A stretch of 64,000 nucleotides of DNA from Marinomonas sp. IMCC 4694 (GTDB taxonomy: Bacteria; Pseudomonadota; Gammaproteobacteria; Pseudomonadales; Marinomonadaceae): the NCBI RefSeq assembly GCF_008122525.1, contig NZ_VSRV01000001.1, forward strand, positions 3,348,001 to 3,412,000. Reading direction: 5' to 3'. The position numbers were made by a program, and so were the translations under genes. The notes under the pieces were generated by a model. It was not told the origin of the DNA. It was given only the letters and a program-made list of their open reading frames with translations, and made no database searches. Positions 27,663 to 36,841 of this stretch are shown here, one piece after another (positions within the stretch are counted from its first letter, which is position 1; every line of letters begins with the position of its first letter).

Positions 27663-28829
27663 ATGCCGGACGTCATTCCAGCCGACTCTGTGGGTATTGT
27701 TACCCCGCAGATTGCGCCATTCGACACACCGTTAGCGCTTTCTTGTGGGCACACCCTGTCATCGTATCAACTGATCTACGAGACGTACGGCACACTTAAC
27801 GAGCAGGCCTCTAACGCGATTTTAATCTGTCACGCACTCAGCGGCGATCATCATGCTGCGGGATACCATGCCATGGCAGACAAGAAGCCGGGGTGGTGGG
27901 ATACCGCAATAGGGCCCGGCAAAGCCATCGACACCAACCAGTATTTTGTGATTTCGTTGAACAATTTAGGCGGCTGCTGCGGGTCTACCGGCCCTACGAC
28001 GATCAACCCAGAAACCGGTCAACGCTGGGAAGCCAGCTTCCCCATTGTGACCGTGGAAGACTGGGTGGAAAGCCAAGCACGCTTGGCGGATGTATTGGGT
28101 ATTGAGACTTTCGCCGCGATCGTCGGCGGCAGTCTAGGTGGCATGCAAGTCTTGGAATGGAGTATTCGCTTTCCAACCCGCTTAAAAGCGGCGGTCATTG
28201 TGGCCTCGGCGCCCAAATTATCGACCCAAAATATTGCCTTTAACGAAGTGGCACGTCAGTCCATTCGTCGTGATCCAGACTTCTTCGATGGGCAATACTT
28301 GGATCATGACTCGGTACCCACCAATGGTCTTGGCTTGGCACGCATGCTCGGCCACATTACCTATTTATCCGACGACGCCATGGGCGCCAAGTTTGGCCGC
28401 CAAATGCGTCATGACACCTACCAGTACCATTACGGGGTGGAGTTTGAAGTCGAGAGTTATCTGCGCTACCAAGGCGAAGCCTTCACCAAACGCTTCGACG
28501 CCAACACCTACATGCTGATGACCAAAGCGTTGGATTATTTTGACCCCGCCGCGCGCACCGATGGCGACCTCTCGGTGGCGCTGAGTAAGGCCCAATGCGA
28601 ATTTTTACTGGTGTCTTTCACTACCGATTGGCGTTTTTCTCCTGAACGCAGCGAAGAAATCGTCGATGCTTTGGTCAAAGCGGGCAAACAAGTGAGCTAC
28701 GCGAAAATCGAAGCGACGGAAGGCCATGACGCATTTCTGTTTCCGATTCCTCGCTACATGACGGTACTGAACACCTTTTTGACTCGCATTAGTAAGCAGC
28801 ACATCCTGGAGAAAAACCATGCGCTCTGA
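27663..28829 (+). CDS. metX: Homoserine O-acyltransferase MetX
   Basis: MetX acylates homoserine at the start of methionine synthesis. It is an alpha/beta-hydrolase fold protein of 388 residues, with the nucleophile elbow GGSLGGMQ (Ser near 157), TTDWRFSPE with the catalytic Asp, and EGHDAFLF with the His. MetX paired with MetW, as here, uses succinyl-CoA in pseudomonads, so succinyltransferase is more likely than acetyltransferase; the sequence alone does not settle this. Its end overlaps metW by 11 nt. Confidence 0.95.
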   Translation: MPDVIPADSVGIVTPQIAPFDTPLALSCGHTLSSYQLIYETYGTLNEQASNAILICHALSGDHHAAGYHAMADKKPGWWDTAIGPGKAIDTNQYFVISLNNLGGCCGSTGPTTINPETGQRWEASFPIVTVEDWVESQARLADVLGIETFAAIVGGSLGGMQVLEWSIRFPTRLKAAVIVASAPKLSTQNIAFNEVARQSIRRDPDFFDGQYLDHDSVPTNGLGLARMLGHITYLSDDAMGAKFGRQMRHDTYQYHYGVEFEVESYLRYQGEAFTKRFDANTYMLMTKALDYFDPAARTDGDLSVALSKAQCEFLLVSFTTDWRFSPERSEEIVDALVKAGKQVSYAKIEATEGHDAFLFPIPRYMTVLNTFLTRISKQHILEKNHAL

Positions 28830-29409
28830 TTTAGAAATCATCGATGAATGGGTTAAACCCAATATTCGCGTGCTGGATTTGGCCTGTGGTCCCGGAGAAT
28901 TGCTGCATCACCTGATTCAAAACAAACAGGTCAATGGCTACGGCTTAGAAATCGGCCATGAAGATCTAAACACCTGTCTGGAAAAAGGCATTCCGGTTCT
29001 CGAACAAAACATCGACGAAGGCCTACAGAACTTTGATGACCAAAGCTTTGACCTCGTCTTGATGACCCACGCTTTACAGCAATTTCGTCGACCCGACTTA
29101 TTGATCGACGAAATGCTGCGCATCGGCAAAGAGTGCATTATTACCTTTCCTAACTTTGGTCATTGGCGCAGCCGCATGCACTTGGCGTTAAAAGGCCGCA
29201 TGCCGGTGTCGGACTTTTTGCCCTACAACTGGTACGACACGCCGAACATTCACTTTTTTACCTTTCAAGATTTTGAACGCTTGTGCCATGAAAAAGACAT
29301 CAAGGTGTTGCGCTGGGCCGCGGTCGATGGGCAACTCAAAGACCATTGGTGGATTCGTTCCATGCCCAACTTGTTCAGCGAAACGGCCATTTTTCACATT
29401 AGCCGATAA
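28819..29409 (+). CDS. metW: Methionine biosynthesis protein MetW
   Basis: MetW is a small SAM-methyltransferase-fold protein that goes with MetX in methionine synthesis and is thought to be needed for full MetX activity. The 196 residues begin MRSDLEIIDEWVKPNIRVLDLACGPGELL (quoted in part: VLDLACGPGELLHHL is the SAM-type motif). GHWRSRMHLALKGRMP and YNWYDTPNIHFFT are typical of the family. The start lies inside the end of metX, so translation is coupled. Confidence 0.94.
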   Translation: MRSDLEIIDEWVKPNIRVLDLACGPGELLHHLIQNKQVNGYGLEIGHEDLNTCLEKGIPVLEQNIDEGLQNFDDQSFDLVLMTHALQQFRRPDLLIDEMLRIGKECIITFPNFGHWRSRMHLALKGRMPVSDFLPYNWYDTPNIHFFTFQDFERLCHEKDIKVLRWAAVDGQLKDHWWIRSMPNLFSETAIFHISR

Positions 29410-29433
29410 GCCCTTACCACCGAGGACAACAGG

Positions 29434-30063
29434 ATGCCACGCACCCTAGTACTAGCCAGCAACAACGCCGGTAAAATCAAAGAATTCAATGCGTTACTCG
29501 CCGACATCGGCATTACCGTCAAACCCCAAGGCGAGTTTGATTTTGAAGAAGCCGAAGAAACGGGCTTGAGTTTCATCGAAAACGCCATTTTAAAAGCCCG
29601 TCATGCCTGTGCGCATACTGGCCTGCCTGCCCTTGCCGACGACTCCGGCATCGAAGTGGATTATTTAGACGGCGCGCCGGGCATTTACTCGGCTCGTTTT
29701 GCTGGCGAGCACGGCAATAACGAGGCGAACAATGCCCTATTGTTGAAAAAACTCGATGGCGTACCAGAGCAAAAACGCACCGCGCGTTTTCATTGTGTAT
29801 TGGCGTATATGCGCCACCAAAACGACCCCACGCCGCAGGTGTTTCATGGCGTGTGGGAAGGCCGAATTCTAACGTCTGCGCAAGGCCAAGAAGGCTTTGG
29901 TTACGACCCGATTTTTTTCGTGCCCGAACACGGCTGCAGTGCCGCCAGCTTACCGAAAGACATTAAAAATCAAATCAGCCATCGCGCCCAAGCGCTGCAA
30001 CAACTGCTTGCTTCTTTTGAGCAAGCAACAGGTTTTGAACAAACAACAGGCCCGCGTTCGTGA
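29434..30063 (+). CDS. rdgB: XTP/dITP pyrophosphatase (non-canonical purine NTP hydrolase)
   Basis: RdgB removes XTP and (d)ITP from the nucleotide pool. Motifs in 209 residues are LASNNAGKIKEF, SFIENAILKARHA, ADDSGIEVDYLDGAPGIYSARFAG and GFGYDPIFFVP. The last dozen residues contain the near-repeat EQATGF-EQTTG, beyond the usual end of the family, probably a small duplication. The GTG start of hemW overlaps its stop by 4 nt. Confidence 0.96.
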   Translation: MPRTLVLASNNAGKIKEFNALLADIGITVKPQGEFDFEEAEETGLSFIENAILKARHACAHTGLPALADDSGIEVDYLDGAPGIYSARFAGEHGNNEANNALLLKKLDGVPEQKRTARFHCVLAYMRHQNDPTPQVFHGVWEGRILTSAQGQEGFGYDPIFFVPEHGCSAASLPKDIKNQISHRAQALQQLLASFEQATGFEQTTGPRS

Positions 30064-31229
30064 GCACGCTATTGCCACCGCTGAGTTTGTACATTCACTT
30101 GCCGTGGTGTGTGCGTAAATGCCCTTATTGTGATTTCAACTCGCACCAAGCGGATCGTTTCGAACAAAATGACCAACTGCCTGAAGACGCCTATTTAGCG
30201 CAACTATTAGCGGATTTAGACGCGGATTTGCCCTATGTGGCCGGTCGTCCGATTCAAACCGCCTTCATCGGCGGCGGCACACCCAGCCTAATGAGCGAAG
30301 ATTTTTACTATCGCCTCATGGACGCCTTACGCGAGAAGCTCACCTGGGTCGAAGGCGCTGAAATCACCATGGAAGCCAACCCAGGCACCTTCGAGCAAGA
30401 AAAATTCCGCCATTTTCGCCAAGCGGGCATCAATCGGTTATCCATCGGCATCCAGAGTTTCCAGCCAAACCTGTTGAAAACCCTAGGAAGAATCCACAAC
30501 CGCGACGAAGCCATCCACGCTGTGGATAAGTCCAGAGCCGCCGGATTCGACAATATTAACCTCGATTTGATGCACGGCCTGCCCGAGCAAAGCCAAGCTA
30601 TGGCCATGGAAGACCTGCAAATCGCCATGGATTTAGACCCAGAGCACTTGTCTTGGTATCAATTAACCATAGAACCCAACACAGAGTTTTATCGTCGTCC
30701 GCCCACGTTGCCCGAAGACAACACCTTATGGGGCATTCAAGACGCTGGCCAAGCACTTTTAACTGAGCAAGGTTATGCACAATACGAAGTGTCGGCCAAT
30801 GCAAAAGACGGTCGACGCGCCGCGCATAACCTTAATTATTGGCGCTTTGGCGATTACCTCGGTATTGGCGCCGGTGCCCACGGTAAAGTCACGTTAGCGG
30901 ATGGGCAAATATTTCGTACACGAAAGACTCGTCATCCCAGCCATTACCTAAATAATTTGCCCGAAGCCTTAGTCATAAAAGACGCGATCGCAGAAGAAGA
31001 CTTGCCGCTGGAATTCATGATGAACCGTTTGCGCTTATTCGAAACCTTCGATTTAGCCGATTATGAACGCTTTACCTACCAAAAAGTGCCCGCTACGCTG
31101 ATCAAAGCCTGTGAATTAGGCTTAAAGCAAGGCTTGTTAGATGCCGGTGAGTGGCAGAGTAAACGGGTAAAAACCACCGAGAAAGGCAAATTATTCCTCA
31201 ATGAATTGCTAGAGCTTTTCCTACCGTAA
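30060..31229 (+). CDS. hemW: Radical SAM family heme chaperone HemW
   Basis: HemW is a radical SAM protein related to coproporphyrinogen oxidase HemN but acting as a heme chaperone. It starts at a GTG. The iron-sulfur motif is CVRKCPYC (Cys 17, 21, 24) followed by DFNSH; HemN would have a fourth Cys (CxFCGC) here, so HemW is the better name. AFIGGGTPSLM and EANPGTFE are the SAM-binding strands, and LNYWRFGDYLGIGAGAHGK is a family signature. It ends the metX-metW-rdgB-hemW run and is followed by a terminator. Confidence 0.95.
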   Translation: MSTLLPPLSLYIHLPWCVRKCPYCDFNSHQADRFEQNDQLPEDAYLAQLLADLDADLPYVAGRPIQTAFIGGGTPSLMSEDFYYRLMDALREKLTWVEGAEITMEANPGTFEQEKFRHFRQAGINRLSIGIQSFQPNLLKTLGRIHNRDEAIHAVDKSRAAGFDNINLDLMHGLPEQSQAMAMEDLQIAMDLDPEHLSWYQLTIEPNTEFYRRPPTLPEDNTLWGIQDAGQALLTEQGYAQYEVSANAKDGRRAAHNLNYWRFGDYLGIGAGAHGKVTLADGQIFRTRKTRHPSHYLNNLPEALVIKDAIAEEDLPLEFMMNRLRLFETFDLADYERFTYQKVPATLIKACELGLKQGLLDAGEWQSKRVKTTEKGKLFLNELLELFLP

Positions 31230-31297
31230 ACGACCAACGCGACTCACTATGATTTGACATCTAATGATATTGATGTAACCCTTACCTTGTAATGAGT

Positions 31298-31333
31298 AAG
31301 AAAGGCCATCTGAGATGGCCTTTCTTATTTTTA
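31298..31333 (+). terminator. Terminator after hemW
   Basis: AAGAAAGGCCATC and GATGGCCTTTCTT pair perfectly over 13 bases around a TGA loop, followed by T-rich sequence. Confidence 0.87.
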
Positions 31334-31717
31334 TTCAGCGACTCTCACGCTCGCAAGCAAGATAAAATCATCCTGTTTCAATATGAAAAATATGTTTTTT
31401 ATTATAATTCAATCACTTAAAGAGCTTAAGACGCTTTTTTTCTTTTTCTAATAGCAAAGCCCTTTCGTCGATAGACCATCATTTAAAAACGTCTTTTCTG
31501 TTCGAGATTATGAACAAATTGTGAAAATGGAACACAATGCGTCGTATTAAGAACAATTCAATGATGTGAATTATTTTAGGGTTAAGCGGTGGAATTGTGT
31601 AAAAAACGCTCGCGTTAATTTTTGTTTGAACATTGTTTTGTTTACAGAGGGATTTCTATTTTTAGGCCATAAAACAGAAGTCTTGGGAAAAGTTTTCACT
31701 AATTCAGGAGTATATTT
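31334..31717. other. AT-rich non-coding upstream region of the BCCT gene
   Basis: This stretch contains no convincing gene. A small inverted repeat AATTCA-ATGATG-TGAATT lies at 31555-31572 and could be an operator. The ribosome site AGGAG is 7 to 8 nt before the BCCT ATG. The length and AT content suggest regulated promoters, as is common for osmolyte transporters, but no specific site is recognised. Confidence 0.5.
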
Positions 31718-33301
31718 ATGAGTAATAAAACACCCGACAAAGGTCGGGCTGAATACAACACGTCGTACAGGGTGGGACAAGATAACGTTCAGTTTCTTGG
31801 CCTAGACGTATTAAATCCGGTGTTTAGTACCAGCGCATTGATCATTTTTGCGTTTATCATTGGCAGTATTTTATTCCCTAGCGATGCCAGTACTATTTTA
31901 TCCAGCGCTAAGAATTGGTCCATCAATAATTTTGATTGGTTCTTCATGATATCCGGCAATATCTTTGTACTCTTTTGTTTGCTGTTGATCCTCCTCCCGC
32001 TCGGAAAAATCCGCTTAGGTGGCACAGAAGCCAAAGCAGAGCATTCAACCATCACATGGTTTTCTATGCTGTTTGCTGCCGGTATGGGGATCGGCCTGAT
32101 GTTTTGGAGTGTGGCAGAGCCGGTCGCTTATTATACTGGCTGGTACGGTACGCCATTAGATGTGGTGGCGAATACGCCAGAAGCCAAAAACGCGGCGATG
32201 GGCGCGACCATGTTCCATTGGGGCCTGCACCCTTGGGCTATTTATGCGGTGGTTGGATTGTCCCTTGCTTTCTTTGCTTACAATAAAGGCTTACCTCTGA
32301 CCGTCCGCTCTGCTTTTTATCCTTTGTTTGGTGAAAAAGTGTGGGGGACCATTGGCCACGTTATTGATGTTATTTCCGTCATTGCCACTATTTTTGGTTT
32401 GGCAACGTCCCTTGGTTTTGGCGCTCAACAGGCCACCAGCGGTCTTAATTTCTTATTTGGTATTCCCAATACGTTAACGACACAGATTATTGTGATTTTT
32501 GTGGTGACGGCTGTCGCTATTGTATCCGTAGCGCGTGGCTTAGAAGGCGGTGTAAAGTTACTTTCTAACGTCAATATGATCATTGCAGCAGGGCTGGCTT
32601 TGTTTATTGTGATCGTAGGCAATACCGGCGCCATTTTCGTTGCGATGGGTTCATTCTTGTTAGGTTACATCGAAAATATCATTCCGTTAAGTAATTGGAT
32701 TGGTCGTGAGGATGAAACCTTCTATCACGGCTGGACCGTTTTTTACTGGGCTTGGTGGATTTCTTGGTCTCCATTTGTCGGCATGTTTATCGCCCGCGTT
32801 TCTCGTGGTCGTACGGTCCGTGAATTTGTTGTTGCCGTTTTATTGGTTCCTACTGTGGTCTCTTTGGTTTGGATGTCTATTTTTGGTGGCTCTGCGCTTG
32901 ATCAAGTCGAAAATGGCGTTGGAGCGCTTGCGAATGGTATTACCGACTCGTCACTTGCGATGTTCCAAATGTTTGCTAGTTTGCCTCTGACGTCTATTAC
33001 GTCATTTATCGGTATCGTGCTGGTTTTGGTGTTCTTTGTCACCTCTTCTGACTCCGGCTCCTTGGTTATCGATGGTATTACGGCCGGCGGTAAAACCGAC
33101 GCCCCCATGATTCAACGCGTGTTCTGGGCGGTTCTGGAAGGCATTATTGCTGTTGCTTTGCTTGTTGGGGGTGGCTCAGAAGCCTTAGGCGCGATCCAAG
33201 CCGCTGCCATTACCATTGGCTTGCCCTTCACCGTATTGATGCTCATCATGTGTATTAGCTTATGGAAGGGCTTAAACAGCGATATCCACTTGTATAAGTA
33301 A
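31718..33301 (+). CDS. BCCT family betaine/choline/carnitine-type transporter
   Basis: This is a secondary transporter with about 12 membrane spans in 527 residues. Family signatures are GMGIGLMFWSVAEPVAYY, FHWGLHPWAIYAVVGLSLAF and the FYWAWWISWSPFVGMFIARVSRGRT region (Trp box of span 8, quoted in part). Members import glycine betaine, choline, carnitine or DMSP with sodium or protons, usually as osmoprotectants. The C-terminus is short, without the long regulatory tail of BetP, so it may be a constitutive or nutrient-type carrier. Substrate cannot be told from sequence. It is monocistronic. Confidence 0.94.
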   Translation: MSNKTPDKGRAEYNTSYRVGQDNVQFLGLDVLNPVFSTSALIIFAFIIGSILFPSDASTILSSAKNWSINNFDWFFMISGNIFVLFCLLLILLPLGKIRLGGTEAKAEHSTITWFSMLFAAGMGIGLMFWSVAEPVAYYTGWYGTPLDVVANTPEAKNAAMGATMFHWGLHPWAIYAVVGLSLAFFAYNKGLPLTVRSAFYPLFGEKVWGTIGHVIDVISVIATIFGLATSLGFGAQQATSGLNFLFGIPNTLTTQIIVIFVVTAVAIVSVARGLEGGVKLLSNVNMIIAAGLALFIVIVGNTGAIFVAMGSFLLGYIENIIPLSNWIGREDETFYHGWTVFYWAWWISWSPFVGMFIARVSRGRTVREFVVAVLLVPTVVSLVWMSIFGGSALDQVENGVGALANGITDSSLAMFQMFASLPLTSITSFIGIVLVLVFFVTSSDSGSLVIDGITAGGKTDAPMIQRVFWAVLEGIIAVALLVGGGSEALGAIQAAAITIGLPFTVLMLIMCISLWKGLNSDIHLYK

Positions 33302-33399
33302 ACAATAAGGTCACAGCCAAAAGAAAGACAGAAAACAGCGCGCATGACTTACGTCATTCGCGTTGTTTTTTATCCATCGATATTTTATGATCAGCGGAC

Positions 33400-33500
33400 T
33401 CTTAGGGGAGTAATCTTCTTTGCACTGACAACTAACTTGCTGCAAAGATTCTTTGTCAACATAATTTGGCCTCATGCTCGTGGCAAAGAAATCCTAATGC
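33400..33500 (+). promoter_or_regulatory. yybP-ykoY (manganese) riboswitch
   Basis: The aptamer hallmarks are present: outer stem TTAGG (33402-33406) with CCTAA (33493-33497), loop motif GGGGAGTA (33405-33412), a paired inner arm TTTGCA/TGCAAAGAT, then TTTGTCAACAT and the GGCAAAGA loop shortly before the closing strand. These match the class that senses Mn2+. The gene it precedes belongs to a manganese exporter family, which supports the call. Downstream, AGGTGGGC (33548) and GCCCACCT (33580) can pair next to the AGGA ribosome site, a likely switching element. Confidence 0.8.
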
Positions 33501-33602
33501 GATTGATATCGTTGGGATTGATGAGACTTAAGGCAATGACTTGGCTCAGGTGGGCTCAGGTTTTTGTCTTTTGTTTATCGCCCACCTAGGACTTATCACA
33601 TA

Positions 33603-34169
33603 ATGGATGCCTTTCTTACCTCTGTCTCTACGGTTGCTCTGGCCGAAATGGGCGACAAAACTCAACTTCTGGCCCTCTTTCTGGCCACTCGTTTTGCGTC
33701 AAAAATGTCAATTGTACTGGGCATTTTGCTGGCGACCCTGCTCAATCATGCCTTATCGGCCTGGTTAGGCGTAGAAATAGCCCAATGGATACCCAAGAGC
33801 GCCCTCAGTTGGGTTGTGGGTTTGAGCTTTATCGCAGTGGGTCTCTGGCTGTTAATACCAGACAAAGACGACAGCGATGACCATGCCTTGTTAAAATACG
33901 GTGCATTTGGCGCCACTTTTGTGTTGTTTTTTCTTGCTGAAATAGGCGATAAAACGCAAATCGCGACGGTGTTACTGGGCGCCCATTACGGCGGTGTTTG
34001 GCTAGTTTTAATAGGCTCAACGCTTGGAATGATGTTGGCCAATGTGCCTGTTGTGTTCGCTGGCCACTGGATTATGGACAAAATAAACGCGAATCGTACT
34101 CGTCAACTGGCGTGTGCGCTGTTTCTTATTATAGGAGCAGTGACCATCGCATCGCCCTTGATTCAATAA
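33603..34169 (+). CDS. UPF0016/GDT1 family transporter, probable Mn2+ exporter
   Basis: The start at 33603 gives MDAFLTSVSTVALAEMGDKTQ; a longer frame to 33564 runs into the leader. The 188-residue protein has six predicted spans and the two family motifs EMGDKTQ (span 1) and EIGDKTQ (span 4). Bacterial members such as MneA and MntX export manganese. A short polar loop (PDKDDSDDH) separates the halves. A manganese-type riboswitch lies in its leader, so expression is probably induced by high Mn2+. Confidence 0.92.
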   Translation: MDAFLTSVSTVALAEMGDKTQLLALFLATRFASKMSIVLGILLATLLNHALSAWLGVEIAQWIPKSALSWVVGLSFIAVGLWLLIPDKDDSDDHALLKYGAFGATFVLFFLAEIGDKTQIATVLLGAHYGGVWLVLIGSTLGMMLANVPVVFAGHWIMDKINANRTRQLACALFLIIGAVTIASPLIQ

Positions 34170-34192
34170 CCGCTTCAACTCAACAGGTCTCT

Positions 34193-36052
34193 ATGATGGA
34201 CGTCGAATTAACCGAAATACTCGAAGCACTTTGTCAACATGCCCCGTTCAATGAAATTGCTGATGACCCACAGCTCAATGACATGGCAAAAGAAATAGAA
34301 ATACGCTACGTACGTACCGGTGAGTGGGTGATTGCGCCTAGCGCACCGAACAGCACGTTGTATTTTATTCGTAGCGGTGCGCTTGAAGTACTCAGTAAAG
34401 AAAAAAAGTTAATTCGACGCATGAACGAAGGGGAGTTATTTGGGTATTACTCTCTCTTACGAGGGGGGAAATCCTCGCAGTCAATGCGTACCATCGAAGA
34501 CAGTTTACTCTATTGCATTCCCGCTCGATGGTTTATTAAATTGTACGAAGAAAATGATATTTTCTCAGACTTTTTTGAACTAGCGCGTGAGGTCCGTTTG
34601 CGTATTGCGATGGAATCGCAAAATTCAGACGTGTCTTTAATGACTTGCCCCGTCATCAGTTTATTAAGACGCCCCCCTATTAGCGCGGATAGTCACTCCA
34701 GTATTCTGAGCGCGGCGAAAATCATGGCCGAACATAGAGTTTCTAGCCTGCTCATTACCGAAAACGACGAGCTTATTGGCATAGTTACCGACCGAGACTT
34801 GCGAACTCGCGCTGTTGCAGAAGGCCTTGCGTACAGCACGCCAATTTCAGACATAATGACCCGCGATCCTATCGTAATGGACAGTGGTGACTATGCCTCT
34901 GAAGCTGTGTTAAAAATGATGGAGCGTAACGTTCACCACATTCCCATTGTCAAAAATGGACGCCCTATTGGGGTTGTCAGCACCGGTGATATTATCCAAA
35001 AAGAAAGCCATGGTAGTGTCTATCTGATCAGCGACATTTACAAGCAAACCAGCATCGAAGGCTTACAAAGCATCAGCCGAAAAATGACCCACACCTTCAC
35101 CCAGCTGGTGGTTGCCGACGCCAATACGCAAATGATCGGCAACGCGATGTCGCACATAGGCACCGCGTTTGTAAAACGCTTATTGCAACTCGCCGAGGAA
35201 AAATACGGCCCACCGCCGGTGCCCTATTGCTTTATCGCCTTGGGCTCGCAGGCACGTGAAGAGCAAACCATTAAAACTGACCAGGATAATGCGCTCGTCA
35301 TCAGCGATTTGTACAATAAAAAACAACACGGCGACTACTTCGAGACCTTAACAGATTGGGTCTGCAAACGTCTTGATCAGTGTGGTTATGATCTGTGTTC
35401 TGGCGACATTATGGCTTCCAACCCTCGGTGGCGTCAGCCGCTCAGCGTGTGGAAAAACAATTTCAGTGGATGGATACAACAACCCAAAGCCGAGGCGTTA
35501 TTGCGCCTTTCTATCTTCTTTGATCTGCGCGGTGTGTACGGCGACAAAACCTTGGCCAAACAGCTCAACCAGCACATCCGCCAGCAAGCCCAACAGCATT
35601 CTGGCTTTTTAACCTTTATGGCGCGCAACGCCAATCAGCGCAAACCGCCGTTAGGATTTTTTCGTCAATTTGTGCTCGATGGCGAAGGTGAACAATCGCG
35701 CACCTTTAACCTAAAAGAAAGAGGCATCGCGCCAATTATCGACATTGTTCGCGTTCACGCCCTCGCTTGTGGCAGTGAAAAACTCAACACGTTAGAGCGT
35801 ATCGCTGACATAGAGGCGGCGGGGCTGTTACCCGATGGCCGAGCAAAAGATTTGGCGTTAGCCTTAGAAATGATTGGTATGATTCGGATTCAAAACCAAA
35901 AAGACCAAATTGAAGCCGGTGAAGAACCGAATAACCACGTTAACCCTGAGAATCTCTCGTCACTTGAAAAGCGCAATCTACGAGACGCGTTTCACATTGT
36001 CTCGCGCCAACAAGAATTTATAAAGTTCCGCTACGCAGGGAAACGCAGCTAA
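34193..36052 (+). CDS. Cyclic-nucleotide-binding/CBS/DUF294 nucleotidyltransferase-like protein
   Basis: I start at the ATG at 34193 (MMDVELTEILEAL), with CAGGT upstream; the frame extends further but into the previous gene. The 619 residues hold an N-terminal cNMP-binding fold (about 25-125, YFIRSGALEVLSKE), two CBS repeats (about 160-280, with VSSLLITENDELIGIVTDRDLR and VHHIPIVKNGRPIGVVSTGD). A DUF294 nucleotidyltransferase domain follows, with GSQAREEQTIKTDQDNALV, the GlnD-like metal motif, then the DUF294 C-terminal domain. Proteins of this layout are thought to be regulators; the target is unknown. It abuts the exonuclease gene (1 nt gap), its usual partner. Confidence 0.93.
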   Translation: MMDVELTEILEALCQHAPFNEIADDPQLNDMAKEIEIRYVRTGEWVIAPSAPNSTLYFIRSGALEVLSKEKKLIRRMNEGELFGYYSLLRGGKSSQSMRTIEDSLLYCIPARWFIKLYEENDIFSDFFELAREVRLRIAMESQNSDVSLMTCPVISLLRRPPISADSHSSILSAAKIMAEHRVSSLLITENDELIGIVTDRDLRTRAVAEGLAYSTPISDIMTRDPIVMDSGDYASEAVLKMMERNVHHIPIVKNGRPIGVVSTGDIIQKESHGSVYLISDIYKQTSIEGLQSISRKMTHTFTQLVVADANTQMIGNAMSHIGTAFVKRLLQLAEEKYGPPPVPYCFIALGSQAREEQTIKTDQDNALVISDLYNKKQHGDYFETLTDWVCKRLDQCGYDLCSGDIMASNPRWRQPLSVWKNNFSGWIQQPKAEALLRLSIFFDLRGVYGDKTLAKQLNQHIRQQAQQHSGFLTFMARNANQRKPPLGFFRQFVLDGEGEQSRTFNLKERGIAPIIDIVRVHALACGSEKLNTLERIADIEAAGLLPDGRAKDLALALEMIGMIRIQNQKDQIEAGEEPNNHVNPENLSSLEKRNLRDAFHIVSRQQEFIKFRYAGKRS

Positions 36053-36053
36053 C

Positions 36054-36770
36054 ATGAGCCAATCCTTCGTCAAAAAAATCCCGCAAGCAAAACGTCAAGA
36101 CTGGCAAGCCATGTACGCAGAATGGGCCGAAGAAGCGCCAGAGGGCCCTTTAAAACGCTTCTATCAAGCCGGTATTATTGCGCCGCAACAGTTACTCAAA
36201 GACACACCTCTACTGGCGTTGGATTTGGAAACAACCGGGCTTAACCCGAGCACAGATGAAATCATCAGCTTGGGGCTGATCCCATTCGACCATAAAATCA
36301 TTCGCTGCAAAGGCGCACGCTATTGGATGGCCAAACCCGAGCGCTCGCTTAACGCAGAATCGGTTACCATTCACGAAATCACTCACACCGAACTCGCCGA
36401 AGCGCCTAGGCTAGAGGCCATCCTAGACGAGATTTTGAGCGCACTAACGCACAAAGTAATCGTGGTGCATTGTGTCGCGATTGAACGTCAATTTTTACTG
36501 GAAGCGTCCCTTAAAATATACGGCTACCCGCTGTATTTTCCGGTACTCGACACCATGAACATCGAGAGGCAGGTCACGTTTAAGCCTTGGTGGCAACGCT
36601 TTGGCAAACGACCTTCGTTGCGCTTAGACGCGTGTCGTCAGCGTTATAAGTTGCCACGGTACAAAGCGCACCACGCGCTGACCGATGCGCTGTCTTCGGC
36701 AGAGTTGTTACAAGCACAAATTGCGTACCATATGGACCCAAACGCCGACATCGCCAGCTATTGGCTATAG
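36054..36770 (+). CDS. DnaQ-like 3'-5' exonuclease
   Basis: The 238-residue protein has the DEDDh exonuclease motifs: ExoI LALDLETTGLNPSTD, ExoII with the conserved Asp replaced or shifted around VVHCVAIERQFL, and ExoIII HALTDALSSAELL. The N-terminal 55 residues precede the fold. Such proteins accompany DUF294 proteins in many proteobacteria and are annotated as polymerase III epsilon-like, but they are distinct from the replicative DnaQ. In ExoII the usual HN-x-x-FD reads HC-x-x-IE, so Asp is replaced by Glu. Confidence 0.9.
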   Translation: MSQSFVKKIPQAKRQDWQAMYAEWAEEAPEGPLKRFYQAGIIAPQQLLKDTPLLALDLETTGLNPSTDEIISLGLIPFDHKIIRCKGARYWMAKPERSLNAESVTIHEITHTELAEAPRLEAILDEILSALTHKVIVVHCVAIERQFLLEASLKIYGYPLYFPVLDTMNIERQVTFKPWWQRFGKRPSLRLDACRQRYKLPRYKAHHALTDALSSAELLQAQIAYHMDPNADIASYWL

Positions 36771-36841
36771 CGGTATGCGTCTTATATTGGTATCGCATTC
36801 CTGTCCATGACGCGCAGAACTTGCGACGTAACGCCGAGACG

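Noticed and set aside
33344..33589. Open frame of 81 codons before the UPF0016 gene
   Set aside because: It covers the riboswitch and its switching hairpin and resembles no protein.
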